Shown: piece by piece, positions 15,895-24,920 of the stretch
Layout: every line of letters starts with the position of its first letter
Position numbering within the stretch: position 1 is the first letter of the stretch
NCBI RefSeq assembly: GCF_001634385.1
Contig: NZ_LIIN01000016.1
Location: forward strand, 1-34,084
Length of the DNA stretch: 34,084 nt
From: Rathayibacter tanaceti
GTDB taxonomy: Bacteria; Actinomycetota; Actinomycetes; Actinomycetales; Microbacteriaceae
Direction: 5' to 3'
The notes under the pieces: model-generated
What the model was told of the DNA's origin: nothing
The model's input: the letters and a program-made list of their open reading frames with translations, nothing else
Databases searched by the model: none
Translations under genes and position numbers: made by a program

Positions 15895-17054
15895 TCGTGG
15901 GGCTCTGCTTTCTTCTCGTCGTAACGGGGGGAGGTGCCCGGCTCGTCGGCCGGGACAGCAGCGGGATCCGCGGTCACGCCCGCGCCGCGCGCAGGGACGG
16001 CCACGGGCTTGCGCCGCTTGGCTCCGGGGCCGCCGAGGGCGGCCGGAGGCACGTAGATCCAGCGGATCTTGGAGAGGTACCGCGTGACCACCAGCGATAC
16101 GACGACTGCCAGTGCCATCACCACCAGGAGGAGCGGGATCTCGAACCCGCCGATGACGGAGCGGTCCTCCGGGAGGATCACCCGCAGAACGGTGATACAC
16201 GCGACGATCACGTAGAGGTGCAGCAGGTAGATGTGCAGGCTCCGCTCACCGCAGACGGTGAAGAAGCCGAGGAACCGGACCCGCGAGAGGAGCCGGGAGA
16301 CGAGGATCCCCATCGCGACCGCCGACATCTGCCCGGCCAGCGCGAGGAACGGCACCCAGCGCACCGGGAAGAGGAAGAGCACGGCGCTCAGGAGCACGAA
16401 GACCGGAGTCACAAAGAGGAAAGCACGGGTCCCCTTCTGCTCGACGAACTGGATGATCTTCTTGGAGTAGAGCGTGCCGACCAGGAAGAAGACGAACAGG
16501 GCGCCGATGCGGTTCCAGCCGACATTGGTGGTGTTGACCAGGCCGGTGGTGAACAGCGTTCCGACGATCGCGGCGAGAGCCACCTGCACTCGGTGGTCGA
16601 CGCGGCGCAGAAGCCAGGCGCCGAGAGTGAAGAGGAAGAGTCCGTAGATGAACCAGTAGCTGCTGCTGGGCCAGAAGAACAGCAGGAGGAGATTCAGCGG
16701 GTCGGTCGCGGGCAGCTCACCGAGTCCTCCGTTCGCGAGCGGCACGATCAGGTAGAACGCCATGCGCAGGACGGACCAGACGACGTAGAGCCAGAGCAGC
16801 GGGTACAGCCGCCGACGCCAGAGGTCGCGGAAGCTCCAGGTGGTGATCCGCGAGCCGAAGAGCCCGGACACCAGGAAGAACAGCGGCATCGGGAACAGCT
16901 CGAAGACGATCTTGATGCGGCCGAGAGTGTTCTCGACTCCGATATCGCCGAGGTAGAGCGACGTGTGGTAGTAGACCACCATCAGGATTGCCGCGCCCTT
17001 GGCGAAATCGACCCATTCACGCCGAGCGCCGCCGGCCGGTCTCAACAGCTTCAT
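15891..17054 (-). CDS. O-acyltransferase family 3, integral membrane (polysaccharide O-acetyl/acyl transferase)
   Basis: 387 residues with about ten transmembrane helices. The first cytoplasmic stretch EWVDFAKGAAILMVVYYHTS has the family-3 pattern (PF01757), with the conserved His in the first helix, and the glycine-rich loop after helix 1 is present. Members move acetyl, succinyl or other acyl groups across the membrane onto exported sugars. The C-terminal ~45 residues are a polar tail. AAGGGGGAGAAC precedes the ATG. The lipoprotein hydrolase follows with a 4-nt overlap. It probably decorates the polysaccharide made here; the acyl donor and acceptor are unknown. Confidence 0.87.
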   Translation of the reverse strand: MKLLRPAGGARREWVDFAKGAAILMVVYYHTSLYLGDIGVENTLGRIKIVFELFPMPLFFLVSGLFGSRITTWSFRDLWRRRLYPLLWLYVVWSVLRMAFYLIVPLANGGLGELPATDPLNLLLLFFWPSSSYWFIYGLFLFTLGAWLLRRVDHRVQVALAAIVGTLFTTGLVNTTNVGWNRIGALFVFFLVGTLYSKKIIQFVEQKGTRAFLFVTPVFVLLSAVLFLFPVRWVPFLALAGQMSAVAMGILVSRLLSRVRFLGFFTVCGERSLHIYLLHLYVIVACITVLRVILPEDRSVIGGFEIPLLLVVMALAVVVSLVVTRYLSKIRWIYVPPAALGGPGAKRRKPVAVPARGAGVTADPAAVPADEPGTSPRYDEKKAEPHE

Positions 17055-17262
17055 GTTCTCCCCCTTGCGCCGAGACGCACCGCTCGTGAATCCGGCTCGA
17101 GGTGAACAAGACTCAGAGAAGTGCACGGGCGCGACCGCAGAATGCGACCACGGAGTAAGACTAAAGGCGTATCGTCCGCGCCGCACATTCCGCTCGATAA
17201 CGAAGACGACTCGGCCGGGAAGGAGAATTCCTCTCTCTTCTCGAATCCCGTCGGAGCCGCGG

Positions 17263-18237
17263 TCACCGGCGTCCGTTCCCCGCCCGCAGCGCGATGCGGT
17301 AGAGGGGAGGCGCCGCAACGGCGAGGCCGAAGAGCACCGAGCGGACGACGTCGCGACGGCCGGCGAGCGCGAGCAGGTGCCGCAGCCGGGCCTCGTCGTG
17401 GGCGGCACGCCAGAGTCGGCGGGAGTCGGCGGGCGTGTGCGCCCCCGAGGTGGCGTCCTTGAACCGCGAGAGCAGGCTGAACCGTGCCCGGTAGTAGGCG
17501 TAGTCGCGGGAGCCGAGCACGCGCGGGTCGAGCCCGCGGGCCGTGCGCTCGATCACCTCGGCGAGGGCGGCGAGGGAGTCGGCCCGCTTCGCTCCCGAGC
17601 GGATGATCGATCCGGAGCGCAGGTGGTACTCGTAGACGGAGTCGGGGATCACCACGACCTCGTCGGCCGCGGCGAGCAGCTGCGCGACCTGCGCCTGATC
17701 CGAGTGCTGGCGGATCCGGGTGAAGTCGATGCCGGCGAAGAGCTCGCGGCGGAACAGCTTGTTCCACAGGTGGCCGGTCAACTCCCCGACGAGCAGCGCG
17801 GTGAACGCGCCGCGGCCCGAGAGGGCGAGCGGTCCGCGGAGCGAGCCGACGGGCGTGGAGCCGGTGGCCTCGACGGTGCGGGCCTGAGCCACAACCACGT
17901 CGGCGCGTCCGTGCTCACCCGCGGCGAGCATGACCTCGATCGCGGTCTCCGGCCACTCGTCGTCCGCGTCGACGAGCCACACCCACTCGCCGGTCGCCGC
18001 GCCGACCGCTCGCTCGCGAGCGGCGGCGACTCCCTGGTTCTCCTCCTGACGGAGGTAGTGGATCCGCTCGTGCTCGTCGGCGAACGCCCGGCCGATGGCC
18101 GCCGTGCGGTCGGTGGAGGCGTCGTCGACCACGAGGATCTCCAGCTCGGCGTGGGTCTGCCGCAGCAGCCGCTCCAGCGTGCCGGCGAGGTGCGCCTCCT
18201 CCTGATGGGCGGGGAGGACCACCGAGACGAGGGTCAC
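17263..18237 (-). CDS. Glycosyltransferase family 2
   Basis: 324 residues. It starts directly with the GT-A fold (MTLVSVVLPAHQEEAHLAGT), followed by ILVVDDASTD (34-43) and the metal-binding DXD in WLVDADDEWPE (~86-96). RQHSDQAQV lies where many GT2 enzymes carry the ED catalytic-base motif, but here the acidic residue is Asp. Cytoplasmic, inverting, using a nucleotide-sugar donor; the sugar cannot be told. The C-terminal ~60 residues include hydrophobic stretches that may sit on the membrane. GTG overlaps the stop of the preceding GT4 gene (GTGA). 208 bp separate it from the acyltransferase. Confidence 0.9.
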   Translation of the reverse strand: MTLVSVVLPAHQEEAHLAGTLERLLRQTHAELEILVVDDASTDRTAAIGRAFADEHERIHYLRQEENQGVAAARERAVGAATGEWVWLVDADDEWPETAIEVMLAAGEHGRADVVVAQARTVEATGSTPVGSLRGPLALSGRGAFTALLVGELTGHLWNKLFRRELFAGIDFTRIRQHSDQAQVAQLLAAADEVVVIPDSVYEYHLRSGSIIRSGAKRADSLAALAEVIERTARGLDPRVLGSRDYAYYRARFSLLSRFKDATSGAHTPADSRRLWRAAHDEARLRHLLALAGRRDVVRSVLFGLAVAAPPLYRIALRAGNGRR

Positions 18238-19352
18238 TTCTCGCCCACGACGCGGCGGAGCACCGTCTCGAGGTCGCGGCCGCTGGACTCGAGCGAGAAG
18301 CGGTCGAGCCAGCGGTCGATGCCGGTGACCTCCAGCTCGCTGGCGCGGATCAGCGCGTCGGCGAGGTCGGAGGCGGAGGGGGTCAACGCGAGCTCGCCGG
18401 TGAGGCCGGGGACGATCGCGTCCGCGACTCCCAGAGCCCCGGAGACCGCGACCGAGGGGACACCGGCCGCTGCGGCCTCGACGAGCACGTTGCCGAAGCC
18501 CTCGCGCAGCGACGGGAGCAGCACGACGGCGTTCTCGTCGAAGTGGTGGAACCAGTCCTCGACCCAGCCCTTGTCGTCGAAGTCGACGCCGCGGGCCGTC
18601 GCCTCGGAACGGAGCGTGTCGAGCAGCGGGCCGCCACCGAACGAGACGACCTTCGCGGGGATGCCGCGGCGCTCCAGCTCCTCGGCCGCGAGGATCGCCA
18701 GCTCCGGCCGCTTCTGCACGACGAGGCGGCAGGGCAGCACGATCTGCAGGCCCGCGGCGGTGCCGGGAGTTCGCGCGACCTGACGGGAGCGGTCGACCTT
18801 CGCGGTCGCCGGGTTGGGCACGACCGTGCAGCGCTCGCCGGCGACTCCGAAACCGGCGACCAGCTCGCCCGCGACGGGGTGGGAGATCGCGATGACGTGG
18901 TCGGCGCGGCGGTAGAGCCCCTTGGCGAGCGCGAGCTGGAGCTTCTGCGTGGGCGAGAAGCCCGGGATGCCGAGGGAGACGAGGTTGCGCTCGCTCACGA
19001 TGGTCTTGGGCCGATCGGAGCGGGCCGTCATCTCGGCCGACGCCAGCAGCACGATGTTCGGGTAGCCCTGGAGCGCGACCGCGACGTCCGGCGTGCGGCG
19101 GCGGAACAGCTCCTTGAGCAGCGCGGCCTTGCCGAGGTGCCCCCTGCCCTCGGCGATGCGGTGCAGTGTCGCGCCCTCCGGCAGGTACTCGTCGGTGCTC
19201 TTCACCGACGTGGTGACCACATCCACATGGTGGCCCTGCTCGAGGAGCCAGCCCATCCAGGTGCGCGCGACGAATTCGGCCCCGCCTCCGTGCAGCGACG
19301 TGACGACGAACATGATCCGCATGAGCGGTCCCTTCTCCTGGGTCGCGCTCAT
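18234..19352 (-). CDS. Glycosyltransferase family 4
   Basis: 372 residues of GT-B fold. Landmarks are FVVTSLHGGGAEFVARTW at the N-terminus (donor/acceptor loop), VISERNLVSLG-like substrate loop near 140-150, and the C-terminal donor-binding EX7E region LPSLREGFGNVLVEAAAAG. It is a retaining transferase that adds a sugar to the growing lipid-linked unit in the cytoplasm. The start at 19352 overlaps the pyruvyltransferase stop (ATGA) and has GGAGG seven bases before it. An internal ATG at 19322 also has a good site (AAGGG) and gives a more typical MRIMFVVTS start, so either could be used. Confidence 0.9.
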   Translation of the reverse strand: MSATQEKGPLMRIMFVVTSLHGGGAEFVARTWMGWLLEQGHHVDVVTTSVKSTDEYLPEGATLHRIAEGRGHLGKAALLKELFRRRTPDVAVALQGYPNIVLLASAEMTARSDRPKTIVSERNLVSLGIPGFSPTQKLQLALAKGLYRRADHVIAISHPVAGELVAGFGVAGERCTVVPNPATAKVDRSRQVARTPGTAAGLQIVLPCRLVVQKRPELAILAAEELERRGIPAKVVSFGGGPLLDTLRSEATARGVDFDDKGWVEDWFHHFDENAVVLLPSLREGFGNVLVEAAAAGVPSVAVSGALGVADAIVPGLTGELALTPSASDLADALIRASELEVTGIDRWLDRFSLESSGRDLETVLRRVVGEK

Positions 19353-20595
19353 CGCACGACCTCCGCGCCGAGGCCGCGGGTGTTGAGCGCCGAGAGCCGG
19401 CGGACCTCGGGCAGTGCGGCCTCGATGGTGGCGCGCACGCCTCCGTCGCCCCGCTCGGCGAGGATGCGGTCGATCACCGGGAGGACGCGGTCGGCGAAGC
19501 GGGGACCGGTTCGACGCAGAGCTGCGGCAGGCCGATCAGGCGCATGATGCCCTCGACCTTCCCCTGGGTGGCGAGGGTGATCGCCGGGACACCGAGCGAG
19601 AGCGACATGATCGCGAGGTGCATCCGCCCGGTGACGGTGAGCAGAGCGTCCTCGGCGAGGCTGCGGATCTCGGCGGGCATCAGCACGCGGTCGACGACGG
19701 TGACGCCCTCGGTCCCCACGCGCTCGGCGACCGCGCGCACCGCGACCTTGTCGTCGCCGACGGGCCGGGAGACGTGCGGGAGGAGCACGACGTGGACTCC
19801 GGCCGCACGCAGGCGGTCGACGATCTGCGCGTACTCGGGCACCTGGTCGACCATGCCGGCGACCAGGGCGCTCGCGTTCACCAGCGCGAAGGGGACGCCT
19901 GCCGGCAGGTCGAGCGCGTCGCGGAAGCGAGGGTCGCGGGTGCGGGCCGAGAAGACGATGTCGGTGACCTCCTCGACCCGGGCGACGCCGTTGCGGCGGG
20001 CGCGCTCGGCCGAAAGCGGGTCGCGCAGCAGCGGCACGGCTCCGGCGCGGGAGGCGGCGACCAGCGAGTGGCGGGCGGCGAGACGCGCCGAGGCGTTCCA
20101 GCTGAAGCCGAGGATCCGGGTGGGCACCCCCGCCTCGGCGGCGGCCTGCGCGAGCAGCGAGCGGCGCACCGAGCCGCGGAGGCTGTACTTGCCGTCCATC
20201 ATGTCGGCGCCGACGACGGACACCGAGCGGGAGCGGCGGACGAGAGCGGCGTAGCGGCGCAGGTCGTCCGCGTGGGCGTCGCCGACTCCGTAGACCAGGT
20301 GCGGGAGCTCGACGAGCTCGACCCGCTCGGTCTGCTCCTCGGGGATCACCGCGTCGCCGGCGTAGCGCTGAACGACGATGACGGGGCCGGTGGTGTTCTC
20401 GAGGAACGCCTCCAGCATCGCCTGGTCGCCGATGTTGCCACTGCCGGGCGCGGCGAGCACGAGGTGCGCCTCCGGCTCGGGGCGGAGGCTCGCGAGAGCC
20501 TCGCGGAGCACCGCCGCGTCGCGACGGGCGGGCAGGCGGGTCGTCGTGACGAAGTCCTTCTTCCAGGACTTGACGACGCCGAGCTTGAGTCTCAT
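19349..20595 (-). pseudogene. Polysaccharide pyruvyltransferase, interrupted by one frameshift
   Basis: The first ~365 residues are a PF04230 pyruvyltransferase: APGSGNIGDQAMLEAFLE (49-66), VGADMMDGKYSLRGS near 128-142, and near the C-terminus TGRMHLAIMSLSLGVPAI, with the conserved His, then GKVEGIMRLIGLP. The frame breaks near 19504 at a run of four C (minus strand). Reading five restores VPRFADRVLPVIDRILAERG and ends the protein in GLGAEVVR with a stop that overlaps the GT4 start. The repaired length is 415 residues, normal for the family. It would transfer enolpyruvate from PEP to make a pyruvate ketal on a sugar. Start and stop overlap neighbours by ATGA, so it sits in the middle of the operon. 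A consensus error is the likeliest cause of the break. Confidence 0.87.
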
Positions 20596-22229
20596 AGATC
20601 TCTTCCAGTGGGGGGAACGGCGGCGTTCTGCCGCTCGGAGTCGGGGGTGCCGGCCGTGACCGCTCCGTCGACCAGAGCACTGTCACCGGCAGGGCTGGTG
20701 GCGTCGACCGGGGCAGGAGCGGGAGCCGCGGCGGGGCGGGAACGGCGGAAGTGGCGCCGGAGGTCGGCCAGGCCGACGATCTGGCGGCGGAAGGCGGGCA
20801 GGATCAGCATCCACACACCGACGCCCGCGAGCACCGCGGCGCCGCCGACCAGCAGGCGGAGGAACGGCTGCCCGGCGGGCAGGGCGACCGTGGAGAAGTA
20901 CGATCCGACCGTGATCGAGCCGAAGACAATCAGGCTGCGCAGCCCGTTGGTGAACATCTCGCGCACCGGGGCGTCGGAGGAGCGGCCGATCCAGATCAGC
21001 CCGATCGGCCAGGTGAGCGCGAGAGAGGCGGCATAGGCGACCGCGACGCCCGTCACTCCCCCGTTCGAGCCGACCAGGATGAGCACGACCATCAGCGGAC
21101 GCGTCGCCAGGCTGTACCAGACGCTCTGGCGGACCAGGCCCTTGGCGAGGAAGACCCACCACGAGCAGTAGGCGGTCGCCTGGAAGAAGCCGGCCACGAG
21201 CAGGATCTGGAAGATCGGCACGGAGGCGAGCCAGCGCTCCCCCAGCAGGACCCGGATGACCGCGTCCGACTGCGAGCCGAGTACGGCCAGCACGAGGCCC
21301 ATCACCGTCAGCATCGCCGACTGGCCGAAGAGGACGAAGGTGCGGAAGCGCTCCCGCTCGTCCTGGAGTCTGGAGAGCACGGGCAGGGCCACGCGCTGGG
21401 CGGGCGCGTTCAATTGCTGCAGCGGCAGCATCATCAGCTGGAACGCCCGGTTGTAGAGGCCGAGGTCGACCGGCCCGAAGCGGGCGCCGATGACGACGGA
21501 GTCGACGTTCTTGCTCACATAGGTGAGGGCCTGAGTGGCGAAGACGCCGCCCCCGTAGCGGAGGAAGTGCCCCATCTCCTCGCCGCGGCGCGGCCGGCCG
21601 GGCATCCAGCCGGTGATCACGAGCAGCATCACCACGCCGATGAGCGGCTGGACGACCTGGCTCGCGGCCAGCGCCCAGTAGCCGGCGCCGCCGAGCGCCA
21701 TCAGCACGCCGACGGCGAGGCCGAGGACCTGGCCGGCGATGTCGACCACAGTGAGCTTCACGAAGCGCAGGTGCCGGGCGAGGTCGGCCCTGAACTGGGT
21801 CGCGACGCCGTTGAGCAGGAACGTCGACGAGAGCGCGACGGTCAACAGTTGGAGACGCGGGTCCCCGTAGAGCGCGGCGATCGGCCAGGAGGCGCCGATC
21901 ACGAGGAGGGTCAGCACGAGGCCGATGCCCGCGTTGATCCAGAACAGGTTGCTCTTCTGGCCGCGGGTGACCTCCTTCGCCTGGATCGCGGCGGAGGAGA
22001 GGCCGAAGTCGCGGAAGATCTCGCCGATGCCGATGATGGCGGTGACCATCGCGAGCAGGCCGTAGTCGGCCGGGGCGAGCAGACGCGCCAGGATCACGAT
22101 GCTGCCGAGCTGCACGGCGATGCGGATCGCCTGGCCGCCGATGGTCACGGCGGCGCCGCGGCTCGCGGAACGGCCCAGGCTCGGGGGCGGGGTCGGGGTC
22201 GGGGTCGGTGCGGGAGTCGCCGCGGTCAT
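20592..22229 (-). CDS. wzx: Wzx-type lipopolysaccharide/oligosaccharide flippase (MOP superfamily)
   Basis: 545 residues with 12-14 predicted transmembrane helices between ~25 and ~490, and Pro/Ala-rich soluble tails at both ends. The first helices match the polysaccharide transporter pattern (GGQAIRIAVQLGSIVILARL; LLAPADYGLLAM), as in Wzx/WzxC-type proteins. It should flip undecaprenyl-linked oligosaccharide units to the outer face of the membrane. Start and stop overlap both neighbours by ATGA, and GAAGGG precedes the ATG. Uninterrupted, unlike the genes on either side of this block. Confidence 0.9.
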   Translation of the reverse strand: MTAATPAPTPTPTPPPSLGRSASRGAAVTIGGQAIRIAVQLGSIVILARLLAPADYGLLAMVTAIIGIGEIFRDFGLSSAAIQAKEVTRGQKSNLFWINAGIGLVLTLLVIGASWPIAALYGDPRLQLLTVALSSTFLLNGVATQFRADLARHLRFVKLTVVDIAGQVLGLAVGVLMALGGAGYWALAASQVVQPLIGVVMLLVITGWMPGRPRRGEEMGHFLRYGGGVFATQALTYVSKNVDSVVIGARFGPVDLGLYNRAFQLMMLPLQQLNAPAQRVALPVLSRLQDERERFRTFVLFGQSAMLTVMGLVLAVLGSQSDAVIRVLLGERWLASVPIFQILLVAGFFQATAYCSWWVFLAKGLVRQSVWYSLATRPLMVVLILVGSNGGVTGVAVAYAASLALTWPIGLIWIGRSSDAPVREMFTNGLRSLIVFGSITVGSYFSTVALPAGQPFLRLLVGGAAVLAGVGVWMLILPAFRRQIVGLADLRRHFRRSRPAAAPAPAPVDATSPAGDSALVDGAVTAGTPDSERQNAAVPPTGRDL

Positions 22230-23260
22230 CGCGAGCCCTTCTTGGTGGCGATCGCGCCCTCGTAGGCCTTCTTGAGCTCGCGTCCGAGCACGTCCCAGTC
22301 CCGCCCGGAGAGAGCCGGCAGCCCCTCGGGCGGGCGAGTACGCGTGCGCTCGAGAGCGGAGGCGAGGTGCTCGGGCGCGAGGTCGCCGTCATACTCGAGC
22401 ACCCAGTCGCCGCCGACCTCCTCGGCGAGCGCCGAGTTGGCCGGAGTGCGCGGCACGAGCACCGGCCGGCCCAGCGAGAGGGCGACCAGGATCGAGCCGG
22501 AGTTGTGCATCTCGCGGTAGGGCAGCACGACCAGCTCGGCCCGGCCAATCTCGTCGACCATCTCGGCGTCGTCGACGCGGCGGAGCGTGATGTGCACGCG
22601 CGCGTCGCGGGCGGCCCGCTCCTCCACCAGCTCGCGCTGGCCGATGCTGGGGCTGCCGACCACGTGCAGCGAGAGCGAGTCGTCCTCCACGCCGTGGAAC
22701 ACGTCCATCAGCTCGACGACTCCCTTGTAGGGGCGGATGATGCCGAAGTAGAGCACGCGGCCGTGCTCGCTCCCGGGCAGCGGGTGCCGCGCGAACTGGT
22801 CGCGGTAGTGACCGTGCAGCACGGTCACGGCAGGCGCCGACCCCGGGGTGACGGTCGTGGGATTCAGACGGATGAAGAGGTCGGTCGCACGGTCGATCCG
22901 GGCGAGCGAGCGACGCTCGGCGGCGGGCCCGAGCTCGTGCGGATGCAGATTGTGCACCGTGCGCACGAGCGGGATGCGCTGAAGGGCCAGGCGCACGAGC
23001 AGCACGTCGAGAGCGCGGCGGCGCAGGAACCGGTGCCGCCGGCTCCGACCGCGGATCATCAGCTCCGGCCAGTGCACGTGCAGCACGTCGTAGTCGGCGA
23101 GCAGGGCGCTGCGCCACGAGAAGAACAGCAGCTCGACGCCCGGCGCCACGCCGTCGACGATCGAGTCCACGTACTGCGTGGTCGCGTCGGGCTGCGCGAG
23201 CGACTGCTGCACGACCAGCGCGGCGGGAGACGAGTCCGACCGGCGGGAGCGGCGGCTCAT
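22226..23260 (-). CDS. Glycosyltransferase, GT-B fold (GT4-like)
   Basis: 344 residues. The N-terminal half has YDVLHVHWPELMIRG and RTVHNLHPHE, and the C-terminal half FGIIRPYKGVVELMDVF and YREMHNSGSILVALSLGRPV. These are typical of GT-B enzymes, but the second Glu of the EX7E motif is replaced by Leu, so it belongs to a side branch and not to canonical GT4. It acts in the cytoplasm on the lipid-linked unit; donor sugar unknown. The ATG overlaps the polymerase-gene stop (ATGA), and its own stop overlaps the wzx start, so three genes are read as one unit. Confidence 0.82.
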   Translation of the reverse strand: MSRRSRRSDSSPAALVVQQSLAQPDATTQYVDSIVDGVAPGVELLFFSWRSALLADYDVLHVHWPELMIRGRSRRHRFLRRRALDVLLVRLALQRIPLVRTVHNLHPHELGPAAERRSLARIDRATDLFIRLNPTTVTPGSAPAVTVLHGHYRDQFARHPLPGSEHGRVLYFGIIRPYKGVVELMDVFHGVEDDSLSLHVVGSPSIGQRELVEERAARDARVHITLRRVDDAEMVDEIGRAELVVLPYREMHNSGSILVALSLGRPVLVPRTPANSALAEEVGGDWVLEYDGDLAPEHLASALERTRTRPPEGLPALSGRDWDVLGRELKKAYEGAIATKKGSR

Positions 23261-24708
23261 CGCTCGCCCCGCATCCCGACGGCCATCGGCGCATCGAAGA
23301 TCCGCGCGCCGACCGGCTGGCGCATCCGGATGCCCCGGGAGAACTCGGGGACGTGCACCGGGTTGAGGCAGATGATGACGAGGAAGCCCAGGAGCAGGTG
23401 GCTCGGGCGGACCGCGTCGATCGCGTTGTAGCCGGCGAGGCAGACCAGGAAGCCCAGCAGTCCCGCGGCGGGGGCGATGTCGCGGCGGCTGAGGCGCTGC
23501 CGAGAAGAGCGATCGCGAGGACGACGAAGAACAGCAGACCCGGCACACCGACGCTGATCAGCAGCTGGAGGAACGAGTTCTCGATGACCACGTCCGAGAA
23601 GGTGCGACCGCTGATACCCGAGGTCGCGGCTCCCGAGCCCAGCCAGTTGGAGAGTTCGGCCGCCTTGAATGCGACGGTCACCGCGAGATCGCGCGCTCCG
23701 GCCGAGATCGAGGCGTCGAGGTTGTTGTTGCGCGCCGTGACCGGCTCGAAGTTGAGCACGCCGACGCCCGCGATGAGACCCGCGATCAGGATCGACCCCG
23801 GTCGCAGCAGGGAGCGGTCCGGGTTCATGACGCTCACCGCGACGAGCGCGACGACCACCGTGATGGCGACGGCCGCCATCGGGCCGCGCGAGACGGTCGC
23901 CACGACTCCGGCCGAGGCGAGGATCCCGAGCAGCAGATCGCTGCGGCGCGAGCCTGGAGCCAGGCCCCGAAGGCGAGCGCGGCTCCCACGGTGAGGAACG
24001 TGCCGGCGAGCAGCGGGTGGCCGAAGGTGATCTCGGCGCGGTAGAGCGACCAGTGCTGATCCTGCTCGGTGCCCAGCGCCGCGTAGAGCGGACCGATGAT
24101 CGGCGAGCTCTGCGCCACCAGCTCGAGGCAGGCGTAGAGGGCGAGGAGCCCCGAGAGGGCGACCCAGGTCTTGCGCAGCAGCACGGCCTCGCGCTGCGCG
24201 TCGAACACCAGCATCGGCAGACCCACGCAGACGGCGATGCTGACCATCCACGAGATCCCCGCCGAGGCGAAGGAGCCGCGGACCGTCGCGACGGCCGACC
24301 ACACCAGGAACGCCGCGAACGCGAGGATCGCGATGGCCCGCCACGGCGTGAGCACCAGCTCGCGCATCCAGTCGCGGATCGGAGCCCGCCAGAGCTGCGG
24401 AGCGAGGGCCCGGCGCACCACCCAGACGATCAAGACGACCGCCCAGAGCGTCATCCGGAAGGTGAAGCTCGACGCGTGATCGGAGTGGGGACGACCGCGA
24501 AGAACGCGAGCGCCATCGCCGGCAGCCAGTGCGCAGGAACGCGAAGCAGGACGACGGCGCCGACGATCCCGCCGATGCCGAGCACGATCACCTGGACGCC
24601 CGTTCCGGGGGTGCGGCTGGTGAAGACGTAGGCCATGCCGACGACGATCACCACGGCGGCCGCGAGGAGCGTGCCGACGACGAGCCGCCGCGGGAGGAGA
24701 TCGATCAC
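23257..24708 (-). pseudogene. Wzy/O-antigen ligase-like polymerase, interrupted by three frameshifts
   Basis: Reading GTG 24708 and allowing one missing base near 24480, 23948 and 23499 gives 484 residues with 10-12 transmembrane helices and the hallmarks of PF04932: VATVSRGPMAAVAITVVVAL in the middle and the extracytoplasmic ENSFLQLLISVGVPGLLFF. The last segment ends GARIFDAPMAVGMRGER. All three breaks are the loss of one G or C, and the protein is fully conserved through each joint, for example VVPTPDHASSFTF. As written there is no intact gene. If the breaks are real the strain cannot polymerise this glycan; if not, this is the locus polymerase. Its stop overlaps the next glycosyltransferase by four bases. 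Confidence 0.78.
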
Positions 24709-24763
24709 GTCGGGGTGTCCTTCTGGCGTCGGGAGGGGAGGCGAGTGGGCAGGGGCGCACCCC

Positions 24764-24779
24764 ACGGCCGGGCGGCCGT
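24764..24779 (-). terminator. Short hairpin between the esterase and the polymerase gene
   Basis: ACGGCC GGGC GGCCGT, a 6-bp stem with a 4-base loop, in the 212-bp gap after the Tat esterase. It may act with the larger hairpin at 24793-24815. Confidence 0.25.
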
Positions 24780-24792
24780 CGGGGCGTGCGGA

Positions 24793-24815
24793 GGTGCGCG
24801 GTGGCTCCGCGCGCC
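24793..24815 (-). terminator. Terminator hairpin after the Tat-exported esterase
   Basis: A 9-bp stem with one G-U pair and a 5-base loop, about 105 bp downstream of the esterase stop. It could separate esterase transcription from the polymerase operon. Confidence 0.4.
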
Positions 24816-24920
24816 GCCTCTCGGCGGTCGGGACGCCCTCTGCGCCGTTCCCTCCTCCTCGACCGCGGGACCGCGACGCCTGCCTCCGGAGCGGAGAAGC
24901 AGCGTCGGTCCTGCCGTCGG

